DNA of 47,643 nt from Pseudomonas folii. GTDB taxonomy: Bacteria > Pseudomonadota > Gammaproteobacteria > Pseudomonadales > Pseudomonadaceae. The stretch spans positions 1 through 47,643 of the forward strand of contig NZ_JACONW010000027.1 of NCBI RefSeq assembly GCF_014357575.1, given 5' to 3'. The translations under genes and the position numbers were made by a program. A model generated the notes under the pieces. It worked only from the letters and a program-made list of their open reading frames with translations. It had not been told where the DNA came from and searched no databases. Of the stretch, positions 1 through 9,275 are shown piece by piece. Within the stretch, counting starts at the first letter, position 1. Every line of letters begins with the position of its first letter.

Positions 1-180
1 GGTGGCGGCGGCCCCACGCAGTAATGTCGGATTACGGGTATGCCGAGCGACAGCGAGGCACCCAGTGGTGGGGCAAGAGCGTTTTGCTTACTTTTGCGCT
101 CCTTTCAAAAGTGAGGCGCTGTAAAAGCGCAACCAATGTCAGCCTTCACCGCAAAAATGGATATGCACACAAGAACAAAC
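1..180. repeat. dispersed Pseudomonas intergenic repeat, copy A
   Basis: This stretch closely matches positions 23541-23719 in the same orientation. Shared blocks include the start (GGTGGCGGCGGCCCCACGCA against one change), AATGTCGGATTACGGG, TGGTGGGGCAAGAGC and GCGCAACCAAT. An inverted relative lies at 22947-23180. Open frames in it are not supported by codon use or ribosome sites. The remainder up to 322 is the leader of the next gene and shows nothing else clear. The element probably continues left of the window. Confidence 0.8.
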
Positions 181-322
181 GCATCATGGATATCAACCGC
201 ACCCTGCAAGAACGCCCTAGGACTATGCACCTTTACCGGCTGTCTTTTGCAAATTTGCACTGTTAGCATCGTGACTGTCATCTCTCGCAGCCTATAAAAC
301 AAAAACGAACAGGGAGTTTGTA

Positions 323-1411
323 ATGACTGCATCTGCTTCAACTGCCCTCAAGACGCTCACCGACAACAGCATTCTGGCCGAGGTGCGCAATCACATCGGC
401 CACCTGACACTCAATCGCCCGGCGGATCTGAACGCCATTGACCTGAGCATGGTGCGCAGTCTTCAGGCGCAACTGGACGCCTGGGCCCGGGATGACTCGG
501 TGTACGCCGTAGTCCTGCGCGGTGCCGGAGAAAAGGCGTTTTGCGCCGGTGGCGATATTCGTTCGCTTTACGACAGCTTCAAAAATGGCGAGACCCTGCA
601 TCAGGCTTTCTTTGTCGAAGAATATGCCCTGGACCTGACTATTCACCGTTACCGCAAGCCGGTTGTCGCGCTCATGGACGGTTATGTCCTGGGGGGCGGT
701 ATGGGACTGGTGCAGGGCGCGGATCTGCGGGTGGTCACAGAGCGAAGCCGCCTGGCTATGCCGGAAGTGGCCATCGGATACTTTCCGGATGTAGGTGGCA
801 GTTACTTTCTGCCGAGAATTCCCGGCGAGCTGGGGATTTATCTGGGGGTGACGGGCGCGCAGATCGGCGCGGCAGACGCTTTGTACTGCGGCCTGGCGGA
901 CTGGTATCTGCACAGCGACGCGCTGACAGAGCTGGACAGAAAGCTCGACCGCCTGCAATGGCGCAATCAGCCACTCAAGGATCTGCAAGGAGCGTTGGCG
1001 AAAGTCGCCAGTCAGCGCTTGCCTGATCCACCGATGGAACAACTGCGGCCCGCCATCGACCATTACTTCGCGCAGCCGGACATCACGAGCATCATCGAAC
1101 AGCTGCGTGAAGTTGCCGTGTTCGACACCCATACCTGGGCTTTGAACACCGCAACGCTGATGGAGAGCCGCTCGCCACTGGCAATGGCCGTGACGCTGGA
1201 AATGCTCCGGCGCGGGCGTCATCTGTCGCTGGAGGACTGCTTCGCGATGGAGCTGCATCTGGATCGACAATGGTTTGAGCAAGGCGACCTGATCGAAGGT
1301 GTCCGCGCACTGATCATCGATAAAGACAAGAAGCCGCAATGGAATCCGCCCACTGTTCAAGCGTTAAGCGCCGAGCGTGTGCAAAGCTTTTTCAGCGGCC
1401 ATGGAGATTGA
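323..1411 (+). CDS. enoyl-CoA hydratase/isomerase family protein (3-hydroxyisobutyryl-CoA hydrolase type)
   Basis: A 362-residue crotonase-superfamily enzyme of the longer class that includes 3-hydroxyisobutyryl-CoA hydrolase. It would hydrolyse or hydrate a short branched acyl-CoA in the cytoplasm, as in valine catabolism. Visible features are the oxyanion-hole segment AFCAGGDIRSLY near residues 73-84, the second glycine-rich loop DGYVLGGGMGL near 118-128, and the PEVAIGYFPDVGGSYFLPR signature near 148-166, which carries the catalytic Glu in this class. The length exceeds the about 260 residues of plain enoyl-CoA hydratases, favouring the hydrolase class. GGGAG seven bases upstream supports the ATG. 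The acyl-CoA dehydrogenase follows almost without a gap, so the two are one operon. The exact substrate is inferred, not shown. Confidence 0.9.
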   Translation: MTASASTALKTLTDNSILAEVRNHIGHLTLNRPADLNAIDLSMVRSLQAQLDAWARDDSVYAVVLRGAGEKAFCAGGDIRSLYDSFKNGETLHQAFFVEEYALDLTIHRYRKPVVALMDGYVLGGGMGLVQGADLRVVTERSRLAMPEVAIGYFPDVGGSYFLPRIPGELGIYLGVTGAQIGAADALYCGLADWYLHSDALTELDRKLDRLQWRNQPLKDLQGALAKVASQRLPDPPMEQLRPAIDHYFAQPDITSIIEQLREVAVFDTHTWALNTATLMESRSPLAMAVTLEMLRRGRHLSLEDCFAMELHLDRQWFEQGDLIEGVRALIIDKDKKPQWNPPTVQALSAERVQSFFSGHGD

Positions 1412-1414
1412 GTG

Positions 1415-2566
1415 ATGCACGATATCGAACTCACCGAAGAACAAGTCATGATCCGCGACATGGCCCGGGATTTCGCCCGCAACGAGATCGCGCCTCATGC
1501 GCAAGCCTGGGAGAAAGCTGGCTGGATTGATGACGTACTGGTCAGCAAGATGGGCGATCTGGGTTTGCTGGGCATGATCGTGCCCGAGGAATGGGGCGGT
1601 ACCTACATCGACTACGTGGCCTACGCGCTGGCAGTCGAAGAAATTTCTGCTGCTGATGCCGCAACAGGCACCTTGATGAGCGTGCACAGCTCGGTGGGTT
1701 GCGGGCCGATTCTGAATTACGGCAGCCAGGAACAGAAACACACCTGGCTGGCCGAATTGGCCAGCGGGCGAGCCATTGGCTGTTTCTGTTTGACCGAACC
1801 GCATGCCGGTTCTGAAGCTCATAACTTGCGCACGCGGGCCGTGCTGCAAGGCGACGAGTGGATAATCAACGGTGCCAAGCAGTTCGTCAGCAATGGTAAA
1901 CGGGCACAGTTGGCGATTGTGTTTGCGGTCACCGACCCGGAGCTGGGCAAAAAAGGCCTTTCGGCGTTTCTGGTGCCCACCGACAACCCCGGTTATGTGG
2001 TGGACCGCTCAGAACACAAGATGGGTATTCGGGCATCCGATACCTGCGCTGTGACGCTAAACAACTGCCGTATTCCTGCCGCCAATCTACTTGGCGAGCG
2101 CGGCAAAGGCCTGGCCATCGCCCTCTCGAACCTTGAAGGTGGGCGAATCGGCATTGCCGCTCAGGCGCTTGGCATCGCCCGCGCTGCGTTTGAAGCGGCG
2201 TTGACCTACGCACGGGAACGGGTGCAGTTCGACAAGCCAATCATCGAGCATCAAAGCATCTCCAACCTGCTTGCCGACATGCATACCCGCATCAATGCAA
2301 CACGCTTGCTGGTCCTGCACGCAGCGCGACTGCGCAGTGCGGGCCAACCCTGTTTGTCAGAAGCATCGCAGGCCAAGTTGTTCGCCTCAGAGATGGCCGA
2401 GTCGGTCTGCTCCAAAGCGATCCAGATTCACGGTGGGTATGGCTATCTTGAGGACTATCCCGTCGAGCGCTATTACCGGGATGCCCGCATCACCCAGATC
2501 TACGAGGGTTCCAGCGAAATCCAGCGACTGTTGATTGCGCGGGAGCTGAAGCATTATCTGATCTAA
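1415..2566 (+). CDS. acyl-CoA dehydrogenase
   Basis: A 383-residue FAD-dependent acyl-CoA dehydrogenase that introduces an alpha,beta double bond into an acyl-CoA and passes electrons to ETF. The order of elements is typical: an N-terminal helical domain with [13 protein letters not shown], the middle-domain signature [13 protein letters not shown], and the C-terminal stretch [24 protein letters not shown], followed by IYEGSSEIQ, which contains the catalytic Glu. The length is normal for the short/branched-chain class. A GTG at 1412 directly precedes the ATG. I prefer the ATG because GGAGA lies seven bases before it. It starts three bases after the stop of the hydratase-family gene, so the two are co-translated. 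Together they suggest branched-chain amino acid or short acyl-CoA oxidation. Substrate specificity is not visible. Confidence 0.93.
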   Translation: MHDIELTEEQVMIRDMARDFARNEIAPHAQAWEKAGWIDDVLVSKMGDLGLLGMIVPEEWGGTYIDYVAYALAVEEISAADAATGTLMSVHSSVGCGPILNYGSQEQKHTWLAELASGRAIGCFCLTEPHAGSEAHNLRTRAVLQGDEWIINGAKQFVSNGKRAQLAIVFAVTDPELGKKGLSAFLVPTDNPGYVVDRSEHKMGIRASDTCAVTLNNCRIPAANLLGERGKGLAIALSNLEGGRIGIAAQALGIARAAFEAALTYARERVQFDKPIIEHQSISNLLADMHTRINATRLLVLHAARLRSAGQPCLSEASQAKLFASEMAESVCSKAIQIHGGYGYLEDYPVERYYRDARITQIYEGSSEIQRLLIARELKHYLI

Positions 2567-2573
2567 TCCTTGC

Positions 2574-2662
2574 GTGGACCGGCTTAGCCGGGAAAGGGCC
2601 GGTACAGCCGCAGCATCTCTATCGTCAGGAAGGCAGCCTTCCCGGCTAAGGCCGGTCCCACG
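2574..2662. repeat. REPIN (paired REP palindromes)
   Basis: Two inverted REP sequences, GGACCGGCTTAGCCGGGAA and its complement ending GGCCGGTCCCACG, flank a variable spacer of about 45 bases. It sits between the convergent ends of the acyl-CoA dehydrogenase and the giant toxin-like gene, a usual REPIN position. Confidence 0.85.
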
Positions 2663-2684
2663 GCAAATCAGATCATGTAGTGAC

Positions 2685-5600
2685 TCAAAACCGCTCACGC
2701 CCCAGCAGCGTTACCAGCAAGGCCATGGAATCGGCATTGCTCATGATGATTTTGGCGCGTGCATGCGCATCATCGAGAAAGACATCCCGGGCAGCATCAA
2801 TGGTCGGAGCTCCCGTCAGCTTCAGGACCCTCTGTTTAGCCCCGCCATCCTCTGATTTGAGGTCCCGCAACACTCCCTCGTCTTCGATCAGAAACAACTC
2901 ATCACGAGGGGTGAGATGGGACAACTTGCTCTGGTGTTTCGCCTGCTCTCTTTTCAAACGCGCCCGATACTCGCCGGCATCTTCTAGCAGATCGAGGAAC
3001 GGAAGTTCTGAATCCACATAAACGATGTCTACGGTTTTGCCGGCAATGTGCGAAAGCTCATGAATCAGTGCAGTCGCCCGGTAATGGGCACCGGTGTTAA
3101 AACCACCCAGGCGCGATTGCGCTGGTTTGAGGCGGACAAACGGTGAACAGAAATACCGCTCACTGAAAAACACCCGTTGCAATGGATCATTCGTATAAGT
3201 GAAGGCCGTCGTGCCTCGGGAGTTGAGCTTGTTGGTTCCGACCACATAACGGGGTGAAGAATGTGGCGACAGCGTAGGGTCCAGCACCAATCGGTAGATA
3301 TCGGTGATCGCTTGTTTGATGGGGATGACAAGCTTGTTACTCAGGCTTGTGACCCCGAAGAAGTCTTTGATGATTTGCTCGACACGAGGATCCAGAACGC
3401 GGCGCGTGGCACGAACGGTCAGATTTTCCAGAGCGTAACGCAGGTAGATCCGTGCCTGGCGATGAGCTTCGACAATCTGCGTGGCCTTTAGCGGGTACAG
3501 ACGCTGGATCTCGGCCATCCCACGAGCCTCAACGACAAAGACGTCATCGACGTTGCGATCTGTCAGATCGGTCTTGAACCGGGTAAGCGCACCACCATTG
3601 CGTCTGCTACCCAGGTCAGTATCAAATTCCCAGCGTTTGTGAGCATCCAGCCTGATCAGAGGCCCCTCTTTCTCCCCTTCAATCACACACCAGCCCTTCA
3701 GGGCTTTTTTTACCTGGAACACCCTGCCGGACACCGCGGCGTATTGCTTGAGCGTCGCCGGATCTTTGAAAACCTGGAGCGCATCATTTTTTTCCAGCTG
3801 GCTCAGTGATATATCGTGCACTTCGAACTGCCGCAGACGAATGTCCAGCTCCCGCTGCATTTGCTGATCATGCCAGTGGGATTCCGCCAGTTCCTCGGGG
3901 TCTCTGTCGCCTTCCGCCAGTAGCGAAGTCTCTCCACCCAACTGCTGACCAGTGGAGATCAGCACCAGTAATGCGGCTGCAAATTCGGCAGCCGCCTCGC
4001 CCCACTCATCATGGTTGGCCGAATTGAGTGACGAATGAAACAGGTCTTTTGCCTGCCATAACCCCAGAAGCCCGCCAACCCTTCCGGGTAAAAACGTCAG
4101 GGACTGCTCAGCCCCCAGCAGCATCAGGTAGCGCATCTCGGCGCGGTCGGCCTCAGCGGTGGTGACACTGCTTCTTTTCGCAATAAGCATCATCACCTGT
4201 TGCGCAGCACGAAACAGGCAGGACAAAAAGTTTTCCTGCGTCGCTTCGACCTTGATTTGCACAGGCCCTGGGTGAGATTCACCCAGATCGCTAACCCCCC
4301 CGACAAACCAGGAGAGACGCGGCTGCAGGAAACCTCCCCGGTTGTAGATAAATCGCACCGTTGGATCCAGGCGCTCAAGGACCAGAGCCTGCAGCTCTTC
4401 GTTGGTTTGCAGGTCGGTGAGAAAATCACTCTGGCTGGCGTATTCCTTGAAGATGTAGTCCGGATTGGCAATCATGTGCAGGATCCAGGGCCCCTCATCC
4501 TGTTTTTCCGGGCCAATCAGGTAAATCCCCGCAGCCACGTCGACGAGGTAGTCTGGAGCGGGCAGCAACTGCAGCGGGCAGAAAATAATCTTTCGGCCGT
4601 CAAGGGGCAGCCGTGCGAAGCCATCGGGCATGCTGACCACGTTTTCAATGAGGTTGTACGCCGTGCTGGTCAGCTTCCCTTCGAGCATGGACTGAAAGGC
4701 GGCGAGAAGCAGCGCACAAGGGGCTTGCTCGAGAAACTGCCCGAGGCGCTCGGCATAGTCCGGCGCGGTTTCCTTGAACTTGCCAGCCAGATATTGCTGA
4801 TACCCGGTACCGATATCCAGCGTTCGCGCCAGATTGCGCACATAAATTGCGTCCAGCGAGGCAGGTAGAGGTGTCGTGCCATTAGTCGAGACACTGAGCG
4901 ACGCATCCTGGAAATTGGAAAAACGATTGATGGCGAAGTCAGACAACGATTCGCTGAGGGTGCTGGTCGCCGCAGGAATTGAAGACGGCACCTGGCCGGT
5001 ACCAACGGGTGCCACGGTGTAGTGAGTGAGGGTGATCGATATTTGCTCGGGATCAAGTTGTGCGGTGGGGTAATCCTTCTCTAGCCGCTCTCGCAGTTGC
5101 ACGACGGTGTACTGATCCAGACTGGAGAGCGACACGATTCTCTGCTTCGAGGTGTAAAGCTGCCAGAAGCGCACCATCAATTCTCTGAACGCCAGCAAAT
5201 CGCGTTCAGAAGCCTTTTTCAGCCAGTCAGGCAAACGTCCGGCCAGCAACGAGAACTCCAGCTGGCCAGACAACGTATCTATCACGGTACGCGCCTTGTC
5301 GTCTGATTCCATGGGAACCAGCATTTTTTTCAGCAGCCCGGCGTCGGCTTGCCATTCAACTGCCGTACGGTAAACCGCTTCGATGCCAAGGCATTGCCTG
5401 CGCCATTCGTCATCCACCAGATGCTTGATAAAATCATTTTCGACCCGCGCCAGGCTGACAGTAATGGGTTGGCTGAGGCCTTGCCTGAAGTAATTATGGA
5501 GCCTGTGCCGGTCAGCTTCGGCCACCAGGGCCAACCACCTGTCTCGAGACTCGGGATAGGCCAGCCTGGCATTGAGATCCAGTTGAAGGTCACTGAGGCT

Positions 5601-7847
5601 TTCGAACTCCCGCAAGCCAAGCACCGCCGAACATTGCAGCGGCTTCCCATCGCCATTCAATGGCTGCTGAAGGATAAAGACATTGGTGAGCTTTATCGGA
5701 GGCTGATTACTGTCATAAACAAGAAACGGAACCGAGACTTCGACGGCCTCGAAACCAAAGTGCTCGCGCAGTTTGAACACCGGCCGATCAAGAACCTGCT
5801 GAAGCATGCCCAGCCCGTGACTGCTCACCTCTCGGGCTTTGCCGTGCATGCTCAAGGCCAGCCTGAGCAACCCCTCCCGAATCAACCGCGAGGCATTGGC
5901 CGAAATGACGCTGGAGCCGGCTACCCGCAGGTGTGATCCGTGAAAGCTTCTGATCTGCCGGAAATATTCGCCGGTGAATGCTCTTTGCGCGCGATCCATC
6001 ACGTGATTGAGCAAATCAGGTGTCAGCCACGTCAGATGCCGGGAGTACACCGAATCAAGCGGGTCAAAATAAACAAGGCAATCCTGCGAGACCTTTGCCT
6101 GGCGGTGGCCGGTCACCCGCTCGACCAGTAACACCACCAGACTGACAACGCTGTCGTCGTCCTCGCGATACCACATGCGCTGGGCATCGACAGCGTCATC
6201 GTGCAGTACCGAAAAATACCGGTTCAGCAATCGGCGAGCGCAATCCGTAACAGCGGGATGAGCATCGAGAATACTGTCAATCCGCATGCGTGTATCACGC
6301 AGATAAGTCGCCCAAAGTAACGGCGCGGCGTTGCCTGCATCCTTGAGATGGATATCCAGTGAGGACATTCTGGACGGCGAACTGAAGCTGGACCAGAGTT
6401 CCTCGGAGCTTTCCATCTCTTTGCTCCATGACTTGGCGTCATCTGGGAGCAAGAGCCGGGGATCGAGCAATCTACGGATATCGAGCGCTCCAGCAACGGC
6501 TACCGACGCGTGAGCAGGCGATTTGAAACCCAGTTTGAGAATGCTCGCGAGGTTGCGCTTTTGCAGCGCAATGACCGAATCCACGAGCCTGATGAAGGGC
6601 GTTTTGCTCACCGGGTCGAGACGTAAATGCACGTTCCCCTGAGCGCGCAGCAACAGGTCGTCATCAAGCGATGTGTAGCCGAGAACTTCTGCTCGACCTT
6701 CGATCCTGAAAAAGTACTCAGCGACGGCTCCGACGCTGCTGAAGCGCCGCAAGCCCGGTTTCGCGCTGTACAGAAAAACGTCCGGCAGTTCACTCGAGCT
6801 GAAACCGATCAAGATAACGCCTGCCAGCTTGAGCGGGTCCTGATTGTGTATCGCGATGGATAACCGCGACATCTCGACCTCGTGCGATACGCTTTCACCC
6901 GGTTGGCACAGTGATTTGAGCGCGGCGTATTCCGCCGCAGTGACGGTGCCGTCCTGTCGGCTGCTCAGCAAATGCTGACGGAAACACCCGATAAAAGCCT
7001 GTCCTGCCAGATCCCGGAGGCTCATGTCGCCCTCTATCGGGGTACGCCAGTAATCCTCCAGCAGGTTTTCATAGACACCGACCAGCCCGCTGCTGCTGGT
7101 GACCGCTCGTTGCCAGGATCTTGCCTCGTCCCCCGCCAGTTCCCGCCCCTCGCTGTCCAGCCACTGCTGACGTATACCGATGCCCAGCGGCCTCCCGCAC
7201 CAGGCCCTGGTCGCCACGTCGACCAGAGTCTGCGTACCCAAAGTGACACCATCCTGTTTCGAACTGTCCAGCTGCTTCACCTGAGCAATATGGGTCAGCA
7301 CGTTGATCGTCGTCCCTGGAAAACGCGTATCGACCTCTTGTTGCAGGTTATGGCCTATGGCCTTCTGCAACGAGGGTACACGCTGCAAGTGTTCAGCCAT
7401 TTGTTGGAGCTGCTGCGCCTGCTGATCAATGATTGCGAACATGCGCTGCTCGGACAGCCGTCCTTCAATCAGCTCATACTCGAATTGATTCGGATCGCCA
7501 TATTGCAGGCCATACCGGGTCGTCAACCCGGCCACTAATGCCTGACGATCATCGAATCGCTCTACACCGTTCAGGGCCGTGCACAGATAAACCTCAGGTG
7601 TGAGGTTTTTCGAGTCACTGATCAACAGCGCGCCTGCCAGTTCGGCATGCATCAGCCCGCCGTCGCCACGGGACAGCAAATCAACCCGCGGCGCGGTGGC
7701 CTCCTCGTCCTGCGGATCAATGAGCAATCGAAGCCAGGTGGCTTGCGGATCAGTGATGCGCTCCGCCTGAAGCGCATCGTCGATGTCCTGGGAAAATCGT
7801 GAGTCAAGCGACCCGGAATAAAACCAGGGTGAGTCTGTAGCTGACAT
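2685..7847 (-). CDS. giant toxin-like protein with C-terminal aspzincin-like metalloprotease domain
   Basis: A 1720-residue protein that resembles the large Pseudomonas proteins annotated as dermonecrotic-toxin-domain (DUF6543-like) proteins; that assignment is from memory of the family. No signal peptide is seen. A hydrophobic stretch (AAEFAAALLVLIS) lies near residue 1290. A beta-rich block with SGRVFQVKKALKGWCVIEG follows near 1370-1400, typical of the family. The C-terminal 200 residues carry HELSH (H1596, E1597, H1600), then T1605-V-D1607-I-V-Y1610, and finally NAD at 1704-1706. This order matches the M35/aspzincin pattern HExxH, GTxDxxY, NAD, with Asp as third zinc ligand, so this is probably the toxic enzyme. 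A TTG at 7865 is in frame, but ATG 7847 has AAGGAA eight bases upstream, so I use that. No immunity-like partner is adjacent. Family confident, activity inferred. Confidence 0.85.
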   Translation of the reverse strand: MSATDSPWFYSGSLDSRFSQDIDDALQAERITDPQATWLRLLIDPQDEEATAPRVDLLSRGDGGLMHAELAGALLISDSKNLTPEVYLCTALNGVERFDDRQALVAGLTTRYGLQYGDPNQFEYELIEGRLSEQRMFAIIDQQAQQLQQMAEHLQRVPSLQKAIGHNLQQEVDTRFPGTTINVLTHIAQVKQLDSSKQDGVTLGTQTLVDVATRAWCGRPLGIGIRQQWLDSEGRELAGDEARSWQRAVTSSSGLVGVYENLLEDYWRTPIEGDMSLRDLAGQAFIGCFRQHLLSSRQDGTVTAAEYAALKSLCQPGESVSHEVEMSRLSIAIHNQDPLKLAGVILIGFSSSELPDVFLYSAKPGLRRFSSVGAVAEYFFRIEGRAEVLGYTSLDDDLLLRAQGNVHLRLDPVSKTPFIRLVDSVIALQKRNLASILKLGFKSPAHASVAVAGALDIRRLLDPRLLLPDDAKSWSKEMESSEELWSSFSSPSRMSSLDIHLKDAGNAAPLLWATYLRDTRMRIDSILDAHPAVTDCARRLLNRYFSVLHDDAVDAQRMWYREDDDSVVSLVVLLVERVTGHRQAKVSQDCLVYFDPLDSVYSRHLTWLTPDLLNHVMDRAQRAFTGEYFRQIRSFHGSHLRVAGSSVISANASRLIREGLLRLALSMHGKAREVSSHGLGMLQQVLDRPVFKLREHFGFEAVEVSVPFLVYDSNQPPIKLTNVFILQQPLNGDGKPLQCSAVLGLREFESLSDLQLDLNARLAYPESRDRWLALVAEADRHRLHNYFRQGLSQPITVSLARVENDFIKHLVDDEWRRQCLGIEAVYRTAVEWQADAGLLKKMLVPMESDDKARTVIDTLSGQLEFSLLAGRLPDWLKKASERDLLAFRELMVRFWQLYTSKQRIVSLSSLDQYTVVQLRERLEKDYPTAQLDPEQISITLTHYTVAPVGTGQVPSSIPAATSTLSESLSDFAINRFSNFQDASLSVSTNGTTPLPASLDAIYVRNLARTLDIGTGYQQYLAGKFKETAPDYAERLGQFLEQAPCALLLAAFQSMLEGKLTSTAYNLIENVVSMPDGFARLPLDGRKIIFCPLQLLPAPDYLVDVAAGIYLIGPEKQDEGPWILHMIANPDYIFKEYASQSDFLTDLQTNEELQALVLERLDPTVRFIYNRGGFLQPRLSWFVGGVSDLGESHPGPVQIKVEATQENFLSCLFRAAQQVMMLIAKRSSVTTAEADRAEMRYLMLLGAEQSLTFLPGRVGGLLGLWQAKDLFHSSLNSANHDEWGEAAAEFAAALLVLISTGQQLGGETSLLAEGDRDPEELAESHWHDQQMQRELDIRLRQFEVHDISLSQLEKNDALQVFKDPATLKQYAAVSGRVFQVKKALKGWCVIEGEKEGPLIRLDAHKRWEFDTDLGSRRNGGALTRFKTDLTDRNVDDVFVVEARGMAEIQRLYPLKATQIVEAHRQARIYLRYALENLTVRATRRVLDPRVEQIIKDFFGVTSLSNKLVIPIKQAITDIYRLVLDPTLSPHSSPRYVVGTNKLNSRGTTAFTYTNDPLQRVFFSERYFCSPFVRLKPAQSRLGGFNTGAHYRATALIHELSHIAGKTVDIVYVDSELPFLDLLEDAGEYRARLKREQAKHQSKLSHLTPRDELFLIEDEGVLRDLKSEDGGAKQRVLKLTGAPTIDAARDVFLDDAHARAKIIMSNADSMALLVTLLGRERF

Positions 7848-7865
7848 GACAAGTTCCTTTTGCAA

Positions 7866-7894
7866 TAAAAACCCATCGCCACTCAGGGCGATGG
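7866..7894 (-). terminator. intrinsic terminator / leader hairpin before the toxin-like gene
   Basis: On the minus strand CCATCGCC, a six-base loop and GGCGATGG form an eight-pair stem, followed directly by GTTTTTATT. It lies 82 bases after the FMN reductase stop and only about six bases before the Shine-Dalgarno of the giant toxin-like gene. It can terminate reductase transcripts, but it also sits inside any leader of the toxin-like gene. Confidence 0.8.
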
Positions 7895-7975
7895 ATTGAA
7901 AGAGCGAAGGAGCTTATCGGGGGCTAAATCATTACCGACGGTACATAAAGCAGTGTATTGCCAATATCAGACCAC

Positions 7976-8539
7976 TCAGGCTTTGTGGTTCTGCTCGACC
8001 CAGGTCGCATAGGCATTGATGAAGGTTTGCAGGAAAGGCTTGGTCTGCTCGGAGAGCGTCCCCGCTGCATCGAAGAATGTCCCGGCATTGCCCAGATAGG
8101 CCTCCGGCTGCTGCAAGCACGGTACGTTTAGAAAGACCAGGGCCTGACGCAGATGATGGTTGGCACCGAACCCGCCGATGGCGCCTGGTGAAGCACTGAT
8201 CACCGCACCGGGCTTGCCACTCCAGGCGCTTTTACCGTAAGGACGCGAGCCCACGTCAATGGCGTTCTTCAGGGCACCCGGAACCGATCGATTGTATTCA
8301 GGTGTCACGAACAACACGCCATCGGCTGCGCTGATTTGCTGACGGAACGCCGTGTAGCTCTCGGGGCTTGAAGTAGCCGTGTCGATGTCTTCGTTGTACA
8401 GCGGCAAATCACCGATTTCGACAATCTTCAGTTGCAGGCTGGCCGGGGCCAGGTCAGCGAGGGCCAGAGCGATCTTACGGTTGATGGAATCAGCGCGCAG
8501 ACTGCCCACTACTACGGCGATTGAGTAAACCTGACTCAT
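7976..8539 (-). CDS. NADPH-dependent FMN reductase / quinone reductase
   Basis: A 187-residue flavodoxin-fold NAD(P)H:FMN or quinone reductase of the ChrR/YieF/azoreductase-like family. It acts in the cytoplasm to reduce FMN, quinones or xenobiotics. The phosphate-binding loop GSLRADSINRKIA is at residues 13-25. The family signature TPEYNRSVPGALKNAIDVGSR lies in the middle, followed by KPGAVISASPGAIGGFGANH. Length is typical. A TTG further upstream is in frame, but ATG 8539 has AAGGAA six bases before it. A hairpin with a T tract lies between it and the next minus-strand gene, so it is probably a single-gene transcript. Confidence 0.92.
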   Translation of the reverse strand: MSQVYSIAVVVGSLRADSINRKIALALADLAPASLQLKIVEIGDLPLYNEDIDTATSSPESYTAFRQQISAADGVLFVTPEYNRSVPGALKNAIDVGSRPYGKSAWSGKPGAVISASPGAIGGFGANHHLRQALVFLNVPCLQQPEAYLGNAGTFFDAAGTLSEQTKPFLQTFINAYATWVEQNHKA

Positions 8540-8831
8540 GAATATTTCCTTCAACGTATGAAAAGAGCCACTAGTTATAGATCAAGTCGCGGCCAAGGTG
8601 CAGATTGCATTGCTGTGATTGAGCATTAAACAGCACAAACAGCCCAAAATCCGGCCATGACTATTTTTTAATCGCGGGCAAACTCCACGGCCAAACAGCG
8701 GTCTACTTCGCTTGATTGCGTACTGCGCACGACGTTTTGTCAGAGTCATGCAAGATGTGAACCCGACGCTCGATGCGCAGTGTTAGCATGCAACAGTAAA
8801 CATGCGGTTATCTTCAGAGGTTACAAAGCAA

Positions 8832-9041
8832 ATGGCTTCAATCAAGGTTGGACAATTTCATGCACGCGATGCCGAAGGCCGTGTTTATTCGGTGCATGAG
8901 TTCCGGGAACAGCTGTCTGAAGCGAGTGGCACGGAGCCTGTTTCAATCTACAAGCTGGCGATTGGCGACCGGGTCAACCATCTGGGTGGCGATGAGTTTC
9001 AGCTGGTCCAGTCCGGCATAACCATGACTCGTACGTCCTGA
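8832..9041 (+). CDS. small hypothetical protein (69 aa)
   Basis: The encoded protein is soluble, has no signal peptide and looks beta-rich, with VGQFHARDAEGRVYSVHEF near the start and NHLGGDEFQLVQSG near the end. I do not recognise a domain. An in-frame ATG at 8802 would give 79 residues. The ATG at 8832 is preferred because the conserved-looking sequence begins there, although AGAGG is a rather distant 12 bases upstream. It is transcribed away from the FMN reductase, with about 290 bases between them that hold both promoters. Function unknown. Confidence 0.65.
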   Translation: MASIKVGQFHARDAEGRVYSVHEFREQLSEASGTEPVSIYKLAIGDRVNHLGGDEFQLVQSGITMTRTS

Positions 9042-9093
9042 TACGGTCGGCGGTCTGGAGGAGCGATCCGGTTCTCACAGGCTCTGCTCATGA

Positions 9094-9262
9094 CGTGGGA
9101 CCGGCTTTAGCCGGGAAGAGGCCGGTATAACCACAGACATTTCATCGTCTTCCCGGTTACGCGCAACTCGTAGGAGCGGCTTCAGCCGCGAGCAGATCGA
9201 TGCGCCAGCAGTGTCTGTGTGGCTTGATATTCAGCCCTCCCGGCTAAAGCCGGTCCTACGGC
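9094..9262. repeat. mixed REP cluster
   Basis: GTGGGACCGGCTTTAGCCGGGAA begins near 9097 and its inverted partner TCCCGGCTAAAGCCGGTCCTACGG ends near 9262. Between them sits a different REP, GTAGGAGCGGCTTCAGCCGC, near 9171-9190, together with a degenerate half-element. The cluster separates the small + gene from the minus-strand GNAT gene. Confidence 0.8.
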
Positions 9263-9275
9263 TAGGCACAGCTGG

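Noticed and set aside
338..1360. 340-residue minus-strand frame opposite the hydratase-family gene
   Set aside because: Antisense shadow produced by GC-rich codon bias; the plus-strand protein has clear crotonase motifs.
7848..7865. TTG start six codons upstream for the toxin-like protein
   Set aside because: The Shine-Dalgarno AAGGAA lies within this segment, so translation begins at ATG 7847.
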